From: an uncultured Shimia sp.
GTDB taxonomy: Bacteria > Pseudomonadota > Alphaproteobacteria > Rhodobacterales > Rhodobacteraceae
Direction of reading: 5' to 3'
Length of the DNA: 64,000 nt
Assembly: GCF_947498095.1 (NCBI RefSeq)
Contig: NZ_CANMJE010000010.1
Span: 1 to 64,000 of the forward strand
Below, piece after piece: positions 8,471 through 14,727 of the stretch. How positions within the stretch are numbered: the first letter of the stretch is position 1; each line of letters starts with the position of its first letter. Made by a program: the position numbers and the translations under genes. The notes beneath the pieces are model-generated. The model had not been told where the DNA came from and did no database searches. It worked only from the letters and a program-made list of their open reading frames with translations.

Positions 8471-9433
8471 TCACCCAATACCACCGAGTGCGTTCCCAAT
8501 CAGGTCAACGGCATTCGCGCGGTGTTCCTCGTCTGCCGAGCAGTACAGTTGCAGTGTGGTAGAGATGTTCGCGTGGCCGAGCAGGGACTGGAGGGTCTTC
8601 GGATCGACGCCTTGGTTGTGTAGCATTGTCGCAAAGGAGTGCCGCGCCGTGTGGATGCCTTGGACATTATCTGGGAATCCCAGCTTCTTTTTCGCACGGT
8701 GCGCCCGCTGGCTCAACTTGCCCAGTTCGAGGAAGCCTCCCCGCTCGCCGGGAAACACCATTCCCTTGTCCTTATATATAGGCCCTGCTGCGAGACGTTC
8801 TTCGGCGTTCTGTTTTCGCTGGGCCGCTAGCACGTCGCGCAGCGCTTGGGATAGGGGGATAGTGCGGGCGCTGGACGCGGTCTTGGTGTCGCCCAAAGCC
8901 AGTTCGAACTTTCCGTTCTTGTCCCGGCGTTTGTAGAGGGTCCGGCGCACGTCTACGTGGGTGTCGTGAACATCTTCCCACATCAGACCGCCAAGTTCTG
9001 AGCGTCGACAGCCTGACAGGAACAGAAATCGCAGCGCATTGCCGAACCGCGATGTCCGGTCCATCAACTCTATATACTGTGCGACCTGCGCCACGGTCAG
9101 CGCTAGCGGTTTGTTCTTGCGGGCAGTAGGCAGGGTCACGCCGTCCATCGGCGACACTGGGATCAGGCGCAAAACAACCGCGTGTTTCATAGCCACGGCC
9201 AGAACGGCCTTGGTCGACTGGACGGTTCGCAGAGACAGTGGCTTGCCATTTCCGACCGGGTTGCCCTTGGTCAGCAGTTTGTTGAGAGCGAATTGGATAT
9301 CCTGACCATCCACTCTGATCAGTGGGATGTGACCTATCAGCGGAATGATAGATTCCATCTTTCCCCAGTGTGACAGGGCGCTGTTTCCCTTAAGAACACC
9401 AGAAGCCACACGTCCCTCGTGCCACTGGGTCAA
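8471..9433 (-). CDS. Tyrosine recombinase/integrase, 5'-truncated
   Basis: A 320-residue site-specific recombinase starting at TTG. All catalytic residues are present: Arg in Ser-Gly-Cys-Arg-Arg-Ser-Glu-Leu, Lys in Gly-Asp-Thr-Lys-Thr, His-Thr-Ala-Arg-His, His in Leu-Leu-Gly-His-Ala-Asn and the nucleophile Tyr in Leu-Gln-Leu-Tyr-Cys. The core-binding domain occupies about residues 1-95. The same frame stays open to 9508 and reads like integrase (Ala-Arg-Arg-Ala-Gln-Leu-Asp-Leu-Leu-His-Gly) before a TGA, with no ATG. The arm-binding N-terminal domain and native start are therefore missing. The loss coincides with the truncated primase on the other strand. Catalysis might persist from an alternative start, but recognition of arm sites should be impaired. 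Confidence 0.85.
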   Translation of the reverse strand: MTQWHEGRVASGVLKGNSALSHWGKMESIIPLIGHIPLIRVDGQDIQFALNKLLTKGNPVGNGKPLSLRTVQSTKAVLAVAMKHAVVLRLIPVSPMDGVTLPTARKNKPLALTVAQVAQYIELMDRTSRFGNALRFLFLSGCRRSELGGLMWEDVHDTHVDVRRTLYKRRDKNGKFELALGDTKTASSARTIPLSQALRDVLAAQRKQNAEERLAAGPIYKDKGMVFPGERGGFLELGKLSQRAHRAKKKLGFPDNVQGIHTARHSFATMLHNQGVDPKTLQSLLGHANISTTLQLYCSADEEHRANAVDLIGNALGGIG

Positions 9434-9459
9434 GAACTCAGCCAGAGACCCCTGCCCGC

Positions 9460-10470
9460 TTGTCCCGCGTGTGCCGTGGAGCAGGTCCAGCTGGGCGCGT
9501 CTGGCTTCTCAACTGGATGGCGTTGAAGGTGCAGTTTCCAACTCTGTTGATGGAAGTGGCACCCGTGCTGGTGTCAGATGTTCACGGCACGGGCAAGTCG
9601 ACGATTTCCAAGATAATGGGGCGCATCTTCGGCGACCATGGTGAGAGCATCAGCGATATGAACAAACTGACGGGACGGTTCTCTGTTATCGCCGAAGAAA
9701 CGTTGTTCGTTGGCGCAGACGAAATCATGTTTTCAGGTGATCGCAAGCGGGCTGACGTTCTCAAAGGCATCCTGGCCGACGACCGTATTAACGTGGAAAA
9801 GAAGTTCTTCGACGCTCAAACCATCGCCAACATGCTGGGCATCATCTTCACATCAAACCACGAGCACGTGGCACACGTCGAAGCCTCGGACCGTCGCTAC
9901 GGGTTTCTGGAGGTGATGGACACTTTGGCTGGCGACAAGGCGTACTGGGCAGAGTTCTACGCGTGGCTGAAAGGTGGTGGCTATGGCGAAATCCTGTTCC
10001 AACTACTGCAGCGCGATGTGTCCCAATTCGAACGCCGCGACATCCCAGTGTCCAAAAAGAAAGCCCAAAATATCTTGGCGTCGCTGGAAGGTGTGGACGC
10101 GTGGCTGTTGGAGAGCGCCAACCGGGGAACGATGACGCTGGAGGGGGCTAGCCTTTCCACACCTGACGCCAACAGTTGCTTTGTCGACAAGAACAACATG
10201 TACGCGGCCTACTTGGAGTGGACCCACAAGCACCACCGCTATACGTCTCCGATGGACGTGGCACAGTTCTGGAAGCACCTGCGGACCAATCTGGACGTGG
10301 TTGTTCACGAGAACAAAGGCGGCAAGGGCAACGGGCACCGTCGGAGCGTGGAACTAGTGTTGCCTCCAAAGGCCATCCAGCGGGTCCACCTTGCCAACAA
10401 CCTGACACAGCCAGAGGTCGAAGAACTAGATGACGTGCCTGAGTTGTGGGACTGGCTGAGCAAGTTCTAG
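9460..10470 (+). CDS. Helicase-primase C-terminal part (D5/DUF5906-like), 5'-truncated
   Basis: A 336-residue open frame. From about residue 14 (Val-Trp-Leu-Leu-Asn-Trp-Met) it reads as the superfamily 3 helicase part of phage and plasmid primases. It has a P-loop His-Gly-Thr-Gly-Lys-Ser-Thr at 42-48, an acidic Walker B-like Gly-Ala-Asp-Glu-Ile and a sensor Phe-Thr-Ser-Asn-His. Relatives carry about 400 more residues upstream with the primase domain; these are absent. The first 13 codons are antisense integrase, so neither TTG9460 nor ATG9517 is a native start. The first glycine of the P-loop is Asp, which may weaken ATP binding. Originally it would have driven replication of the element. Confidence 0.75.
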   Translation: MSRVCRGAGPAGRVWLLNWMALKVQFPTLLMEVAPVLVSDVHGTGKSTISKIMGRIFGDHGESISDMNKLTGRFSVIAEETLFVGADEIMFSGDRKRADVLKGILADDRINVEKKFFDAQTIANMLGIIFTSNHEHVAHVEASDRRYGFLEVMDTLAGDKAYWAEFYAWLKGGGYGEILFQLLQRDVSQFERRDIPVSKKKAQNILASLEGVDAWLLESANRGTMTLEGASLSTPDANSCFVDKNNMYAAYLEWTHKHHRYTSPMDVAQFWKHLRTNLDVVVHENKGGKGNGHRRSVELVLPPKAIQRVHLANNLTQPEVEELDDVPELWDWLSKF

Positions 10471-10815
10471 GAGGTTCTGAGGTACATACTGGTAGAAGGT
10501 GTTACATGCTTTTGCATTTCTGCTGCACCATGCTCATTTCGTTACTAGGGCGGATACCTGTCGTTCGCTGCTTTTGGCACCAATGTCTGCTTTGCGTATG
10601 ATTCGAACGTCTTGCCTTGTGCAAGCGCCCACAGTCATGGTTGTTCTGTAAGTCGATACAATCGCGGCCAACCGCAAGCAATATCGCTCAATGAGAACAA
10701 GTCAGGGGAGTAAACGCACCGAAAAGGTCTGCAAATTGTCAAAGTTGTGGCAGAAGTTGGGCGAGCTAGCTAAGATGGGAACCTGTAGAAATTTGGTACA
10801 CTGGGAGATTTCATT
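10471..10815. other. Gene-free region upstream of the VPLPA-CTERM gene
   Basis: I see no convincing gene in these 345 bases. The stretch is less GC-rich than its neighbours and presumably carries the promoter of the gene at 10816, whose start is preceded by GGGAGA. It contains one copy of a 17-base sequence (10578-10594) that recurs at 11939-11955. Confidence 0.5.
10578..10594 (+). repeat. Copy 1 of a 17-bp intergenic repeat
   Basis: CACCAATGTCTGCTTTG here and CACCAAGGTCTGCTTTG at 11939-11955 differ at one base. The copies bracket the VPLPA-CTERM gene and lie in the same orientation. Related short intergenic sequences (TGTCTGCTTTGGGCC-like) seem familiar from Roseobacter genomes, but I cannot verify that here. 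Confidence 0.4.
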
Positions 10816-11514
10816 ATGAAATTTGGTGCATTAGTCGCAATTGCCGCAGCTGGCTTGCTTTTTGCAGGCGGTGCGGGCGCGGCGACTTACATAGGAATAA
10901 CGGAAGGAAAGCGTGACTTGGTTTCCGGCACTACGGCCCTAATCGGAACGGATTGTTCACCTATTGGCTGTATTGGAGGTACCAAACTCGGATTTGGTGC
11001 GGGCGAGGCAAGCGTTGTGGATCTCCACGGTCGAATTGTCGGCGACCGAGATAGGTATATCTTCGAAGCCACATCTTCATTTACTATCTCATTTTTGTTC
11101 GGAGGTGTTCAAGCTATCGATACAATTAATGACGGACAAGAAGATGGAACAGGCGCAGAATACACCCTTAACCCCACTGGGTTTATTAGGGAAGGAGTCG
11201 ACGGGGAGGGCTTAAACAACAGATCGGTGTTTTCTCTGCTTGGTCTTCTGGGTAACCCTCTCGATTTAGAACACACGATGCGCACAAATGTTGGTGGCCC
11301 TAATAGTAATAAGCTGCCGAATCCTGGATCGCCGATCCTATTCCAAGGCGGACCTGGTTCTTATGCCTTCACTATCGACAATCGGGATTCAAATCCGAGC
11401 TATGCCGCTCGCTATGACATTCAGATCGCGGCCGTTCCCGTTCCCGCAGCGGGCTTATTGTTGCTGGCAGGCCTCGGCGGACTGGGTTTTGCGTCTCGTC
11501 GCCGCAAAACCTAA
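10816..11514 (+). CDS. VPLPA-CTERM sorting domain protein (exported cargo)
   Basis: A 232-residue secreted protein. Residues 1-22 are a signal peptide (hydrophobic core, Gly-Ala-Gly-Ala-Ala cleavage region). The C-terminus is a textbook exosortase sorting tail: Val-Pro-Val-Pro-Ala-Ala-Gly, a hydrophobic helix rich in Leu and Gly, then Arg-Arg-Arg-Lys. In Roseobacter relatives such tails are processed by a VPLPA-specific exosortase and the proteins reach the cell surface or matrix. The central part is rich in Gly, Asn and Ser and not recognised. Its place between primase and terminase makes it cargo of the element; a terminator follows directly. No exosortase gene is in the window. Confidence 0.85.
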   Translation: MKFGALVAIAAAGLLFAGGAGAATYIGITEGKRDLVSGTTALIGTDCSPIGCIGGTKLGFGAGEASVVDLHGRIVGDRDRYIFEATSSFTISFLFGGVQAIDTINDGQEDGTGAEYTLNPTGFIREGVDGEGLNNRSVFSLLGLLGNPLDLEHTMRTNVGGPNSNKLPNPGSPILFQGGPGSYAFTIDNRDSNPSYAARYDIQIAAVPVPAAGLLLLAGLGGLGFASRRRKT

Positions 11515-11544
11515 CTCCCGAACAATCTATTTGAGATCATTTTT

Positions 11545-11579
11545 GGCACCGGGTTCTTTTACTCGGTGCCTTCATTTTT
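11545..11579 (+). terminator. Rho-independent terminator after the VPLPA-CTERM gene
   Basis: GGCACCG (11545-11551) pairs perfectly with CGGTGCC (11564-11570) around a 12-base loop, followed by TTCATTTTT. It lies 30 bp after the stop codon at 11514, so the cargo gene is a self-contained transcription unit. Confidence 0.88.
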
Positions 11580-11938
11580 GTTAAGTGAAAATGGTCCTGT
11601 ATGAGCGATGGCGCTTCAGATTGGCCGGACGGCAGGCCCGAATGACAGGTAGGTTTGCCATAGTCATGGTGGTTCCTCCCGTCCGCCGCTATCCACCACA
11701 GCGCTAACCTGACAGCGGCAAAGTTAGGATAGCAAGCGGATATGAGGCTAAGTAGCAAGTCAGGAAAGAGACCATGTTACCTCGTGGTACACCATGTTTG
11801 AACGTCTGCATTGCAGAGGCTTTGCCTACTGCTCGTAAGACAGGGCCGGTTTTTCTCGTGCGATTTCGCTACGGCTAAAGATGTTGCAATTTCTCACTCG
11901 GTAGAAGTGAGCTCAATACTGCTGTTAGCTACATTGGC

Positions 11939-11955
11939 CACCAAGGTCTGCTTTG
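11939..11955 (+). repeat. Copy 2 of a 17-bp intergenic repeat
   Basis: CACCAAGGTCTGCTTTG, 16 of 17 bases identical to 10578-10594 and in the same orientation. It runs into GGCCGAAAGCG and lies immediately before the iteron-like region. Confidence 0.4.
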
Positions 11956-11973
11956 GGCCGAAAGCGACAACCC

Positions 11974-12246
11974 TGCCGAGGTTCGGCACACGTCCGAGTT
12001 GCTCCAAAGTGGTGCTCGGATAACTCCCAAATTGTGCCGTCGGCGGGGTCGGCGGGCGTCGGTAGGTCGAACCTGCCGATCCCAAAACCCCTCTTGGCCC
12101 GAACCCACGGTCTCGTCGGCAGGTTCGGCACATGGCGGCGGGTTCTGGAGGGCAAACCTCCCAAAAAATAAAAAAGGGGTTTGGTTCCAATCGCATACAT
12201 CTCTTCCCCCCAAAAAACTTTCCAAAAACCTGCCGAACCTGCCGAC
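11974..12246. repeat. Iteron-like inverted repeats; candidate replication origin
   Basis: Seen directly: a dyad TGCCGA-GGT-TCGGCA at 11974-11988, a half-related TCGAACCTGCCGA at 12067-12079, and a perfect 16-bp inverted repeat with arms GTCGGCAGGTTCGGCA (12115-12130) and TGCCGAACCTGCCGAC (12231-12246). Between the arms lies an A-rich tract at 12163-12175. Iterated sites flanking an A+T-rich unwinding region are typical of origins recognised by phage and satellite replication initiators such as P4 alpha. A primase gene in the same element supports this. Alternatives are a transcription regulator's operator cluster or a decayed coding region. Confidence 0.45.
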
Positions 12247-12587
12247 CTTGCCAACAAATCTTGGAACGACTTGGGGGATGGTGGTGTTCGTCAGGCCGAG
12301 GCCACGAGAGGGGCACGGGAGCGCCGTCCCGCGGTCCAAGCAGTGTCCACCGCCAGCCAGTGCTCAAGCCCAGGGACGACCCCGTCCGGTTGGCTCGTGT
12401 TGGGCGGGCTGGTCACACCACAGCACCGCCGCTTGCCCGCGCCAAGGTTGGGCTTTGTCCCAGTCGAACTGCGCGTGCTGGAAAGTCATCTGCCACCTGC
12501 CGACCGCCCCGAACGCATCGCCGCGCCAGCCGCTGGAATATTTGGGATGGTTCACACCTAGAGGAAGGTAGCCCAGAAAGGCTTAGG

Positions 12588-12650
12588 GGGCATTTCGTAC
12601 CGCGTTGGGGGCTATTCCTTGAGCCAATTGCGGGCATTTCCGGGCATTTC
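12588..12650. repeat. GGGCATTTC direct repeats; candidate terminase site (cos/pac)
   Basis: GGGCATTTC occurs at 12588-12596, 12632-12640 and 12642-12650; the last two sit in an exact tandem of the 10-mer CGGGCATTTC. They lie 107-169 bp upstream of the small terminase start. Small terminases bind short repeats that in many phages are close to their own gene, so this could be the packaging recognition site. That role is inferred from position only. Confidence 0.4.
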
Positions 12651-12756
12651 CAATTTATTCTGACCGATATTGCCAGCGAGGCTTCGTCGATATTTTTTGG
12701 GGGGTATCCCGTGGCCTTTTGGAGGCCCTCAGAACACCCGACGAAAGGCTTTCGAT

Positions 12757-13248
12757 ATGTCAAAATCCCACTTCCATCACGATCAGGCTGACGCGCTCGC
12801 CTCTGCTGGGAAACTGCACTCTTGGCCAGACGAGATCGAGTTGCCAGTCGATCCCGAAACCGCCGGACGAGCGCAGAAGGTTTTCGACAAAGTCCAGACG
12901 AACCGCGCCCACGGCGACTGGGCCGAGGGTGATTTGTTGGAAGTCGCGCGGTACGCTCGTCTAGTGTCCGATGTTGAAGCAGTCTACATTCAGCTGCAAC
13001 AACAGGGATGGACTGTGATGGGGGGCCGCAATGGAACAACGCCTGTCGCAAACCCTCTGGCAACAATTCACAGCAACTTGCAAGCGACATTGGGAGCCAT
13101 CGCGCGTCGCCTCAACCTAGCCGCAGGCTACCAGCCAGCGAAATCAAAGGACCGTGGCCCTCAAGACGCTAGAGCCAGAACAGAGCGCGAGGCCCGAGAG
13201 GTCCTGAAAGGCAAAGACGCTCCCGAAGGTCCACGGTTGCTTGCGTGA
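12757..13248 (+). CDS. Phage terminase small subunit, P27 family
   Basis: A 163-residue protein. The middle and C-terminal parts follow the P27 small-terminase pattern: a helix with Asp-Trp-Ala-Glu-Gly-Asp, then Arg-Asn-Gly-Thr-Thr-Pro-Val-Ala-Asn-Pro-Leu-Ala-Thr-Ile-His and the closing Ala-Ile-Ala-Arg-Arg-Leu-Asn-Leu with a charged tail. Small terminases bind the packaging site and hand DNA to the large-subunit ATPase/nuclease. Start 12757 is chosen because GAAAGG precedes it and upstream codons look non-coding. No large-subunit gene follows, which is abnormal for a phage but matches satellites that borrow a helper's TerL. It overlaps the next gene by 4 bp (GTGA). Confidence 0.72.
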   Translation: MSKSHFHHDQADALASAGKLHSWPDEIELPVDPETAGRAQKVFDKVQTNRAHGDWAEGDLLEVARYARLVSDVEAVYIQLQQQGWTVMGGRNGTTPVANPLATIHSNLQATLGAIARRLNLAAGYQPAKSKDRGPQDARARTEREAREVLKGKDAPEGPRLLA

Positions 13249-13508
13249 TACCTTTCCCTAGGCAGGTAGTGTTGCCGGACGGCCCAGAGGGGCAACACGC
13301 CGTCCAAGTGTTCGACGCGCTTGTGGAACGCTACCCGCCCGATGGTTTCCTAGACGAAATCCGGCTTGCTACCGCAGCGCGGGACGCAGCGATGTTGCAG
13401 TACCATTCAGAAGAGTTTGCAAGCATTCCAGACATCGCTGCGCTGTTGGAAGAGGACGCGCGGCGAACACTATTGGAACTCCGGCCAGCGCCGACATACG
13501 ACGCCTGA
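13245..13508 (+). CDS. Small phage-type protein of unknown function
   Basis: An 87-residue, acidic, mostly helical protein starting with GTG within the stop of the terminase gene (GTGA overlap), so its translation is coupled to TerS. I do not recognise the family. It has no membrane segment or cysteine motif. In complete phages this position would be taken by the large terminase; at 87 residues with no Walker motif it cannot be that. A terminase partner or modulator is a guess from position only. Confidence 0.6.
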   Translation: MIPFPRQVVLPDGPEGQHAVQVFDALVERYPPDGFLDEIRLATAARDAAMLQYHSEEFASIPDIAALLEEDARRTLLELRPAPTYDA

Positions 13509-13558
13509 GGTCTTCCCATTGTTGGGTGTATATCGCCTGTGGTTTTGTGGGGTGTACC

Positions 13559-13744
13559 ATGGAGATACAACCAATGCCCAACTCTTGGCCGAGCGCTGTC
13601 ATAGCGCCCCAAAATGCTGATCTTACATACGCGATATACCGCGAAATACTCAGACGAAAACCAAACTCAGATGTCATACGCGCTGCCCGTTTCGCGGTTG
13701 CCGCCGCATTTGTTGGGACACACTGTGACGCCGTAACACATTGA
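13559..13744 (+). CDS. Small hypothetical protein
   Basis: A 61-residue frame whose central segment (Asp-Leu-Thr-Tyr-Ala-Ile-Tyr-Arg-Glu-Ile-Leu-Arg-Arg) and following Val-Ile-Arg-Ala-Ala-Arg-Phe-Ala-Val-Ala-Ala-Ala-Phe look like two amphipathic helices. There is no strong ribosome site. It occupies most of a 308-bp gap otherwise lacking a gene. A long minus-strand frame overlaps it but has the composition of a shadow. No family recognised. Confidence 0.35.
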   Translation: MEIQPMPNSWPSAVIAPQNADLTYAIYREILRRKPNSDVIRAARFAVAAAFVGTHCDAVTH

Positions 13745-13816
13745 CAACAAAGCGATATATTCACGCAAGATACCTCGCGTGATAAAATGTACGTACCTGA
13801 TTTATAGGACGTACGG

Positions 13817-14377
13817 ATGCGCAACATCACTACAGCGCCGAAACTAGCCCGCAAACTTGTATCACGGGCACCTTTCCTCCGTGCCGAAATCACAAGAGCC
13901 TCGAAAGCCGAAGAAAATGGCACTGCTGGTGCTACAGTGGAACGTGAACGTCTGACGGCTAGTTTTGCCCGCGAACACAAGGCTGTCGAAGACGCGATTG
14001 TCGAGGCTGACGCCGCCGCCCGTGACTTCGATTTCGCGCATATCATTCTGAAATCAAAAACTGATTTGGGAACCCAACGTGGCCCAATTTCCGAACTGGC
14101 TGCGATGCTGGTTCGAATGTCGGATGGGGAACCTCACTGTCCATCTTTGGACACGCTCACTGAGATTGCCTCAGGCAAAACAGCAGTGGCCGCAGAACAA
14201 GCCAAGGTTCGTTTGGAAGATGCTGAACCTGAACTGCGATCCGTTGCACTGCTGGCACAATACCGAGCGGTACTCCCCTCAGTAAAATTTGATCACAGCC
14301 ACCCGAAAGTGGTGAGGCTCAAGCACGCCTTTTTCGATGCAAGCCAAATCGCTGCTAAGCGTAGAAAGACACCCTGA
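13817..14377 (+). CDS. Hypothetical phage-type protein, helical
   Basis: A 186-residue protein starting 3-4 codons after an imperfect dyad around ACGTAC. It is rich in Ala, Glu, Lys and Arg and should be largely alpha-helical; residues 30-85 could form a coiled coil. It is the first gene of a compact run that leads into the capsid gene (2-bp gap to the next frame). In HK97-like head modules this place holds a portal or protease, but the length and lack of motifs (no Ser-Lys or Ser-His protease site) rule both out. A scaffold or head accessory role is possible but unproven. Confidence 0.6.
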   Translation: MRNITTAPKLARKLVSRAPFLRAEITRASKAEENGTAGATVERERLTASFAREHKAVEDAIVEADAAARDFDFAHIILKSKTDLGTQRGPISELAAMLVRMSDGEPHCPSLDTLTEIASGKTAVAAEQAKVRLEDAEPELRSVALLAQYRAVLPSVKFDHSHPKVVRLKHAFFDASQIAAKRRKTP

Positions 14378-14379
14378 AA

Positions 14380-14727
14380 ATGACCCAGAACCCCTTCCGC
14401 TCAGCTTCCAGCCAGCGACGCCAAATGCCCCCCCAGCCGACGATTTCGAAGGCTGATATTATTGCCGAGATCGACGCTCGCATTGGGGCGGTTACGGATG
14501 TTGTCACAGACGTACTGGCGGAAGAGTTGGGACCAGTCACAAAGCGACTAGTCACGATTGAGCGTGCCTTGGACGTCACTCGGAAAGACGTTGCCGACAC
14601 AATCCAGAAGGCCACAACAGCCTATTTGGGCGGTGGCACTGTCGATGATGACGACGTCGCTCCGACTTTGGATGAACTCGAAACAATGGCTGCTCGCCAC
14701 AAGAAGACATTGGAGAACCGCAAATGA
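14380..14727 (+). CDS. Hypothetical protein upstream of capsid gene, coiled-coil
   Basis: A 115-residue protein with a proline-rich start and a predicted helical segment (about residues 23-85: Asp-Ile-Ile-Ala-Glu-Ile-Asp-Ala-Arg-Ile, then Val-Thr-Lys-Arg-Leu-Val-Thr-Ile-Glu). It ends in an acidic-to-basic tail. It overlaps the capsid gene by 4 bp (ATGA), so it is expressed in step with it. Size, helicity and position would suit a scaffold-like or head-assembly protein; this is inference. No known family recognised. Confidence 0.6.
   Translation: MTQNPFRSASSQRRQMPPQPTISKADIIAEIDARIGAVTDVVTDVLAEELGPVTKRLVTIERALDVTRKDVADTIQKATTAYLGGGTVDDDDVAPTLDELETMAARHKKTLENRK

Larger units (their letters stand above)
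11580..12756. other. Long gene-free region with iteron-like repeats
   Basis: About 1.2 kb without a gene I can defend, although several frames stay open by chance on both strands. Part one (11580-11940) shows nothing clear. Part two (11970-12250) is packed with TGCCGAACC/GGTTCGGCA motifs around an A-rich tract and is described as a candidate origin. Part three (12580-12660) has GGGCATTTC direct repeats just before the small terminase gene. Confidence 0.55.

Noticed and set aside
11894-12561. Several frames of 110-157 codons on both strands in the iteron region
   Set aside because: None has a ribosome site, they contradict each other, and the products are low-complexity translations of the TGCCGAACC repeats. 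I prefer a non-coding origin-like region, though a decayed gene cannot be excluded.
13249-13816. A hidden or decayed large terminase gene after TerS
   Set aside because: Only 87- and 61-residue frames fit here; no Walker A/B or nuclease motif is seen in any frame, and there is no room for a 500-residue protein before the next gene.
13369-14046. A 225-codon minus-strand frame in the satellite-like element
   Set aside because: Composition is Ser/Arg/Ala/Cys-rich as in antisense shadows; it covers three plus-strand frames with better coding character and overlapping starts and stops.
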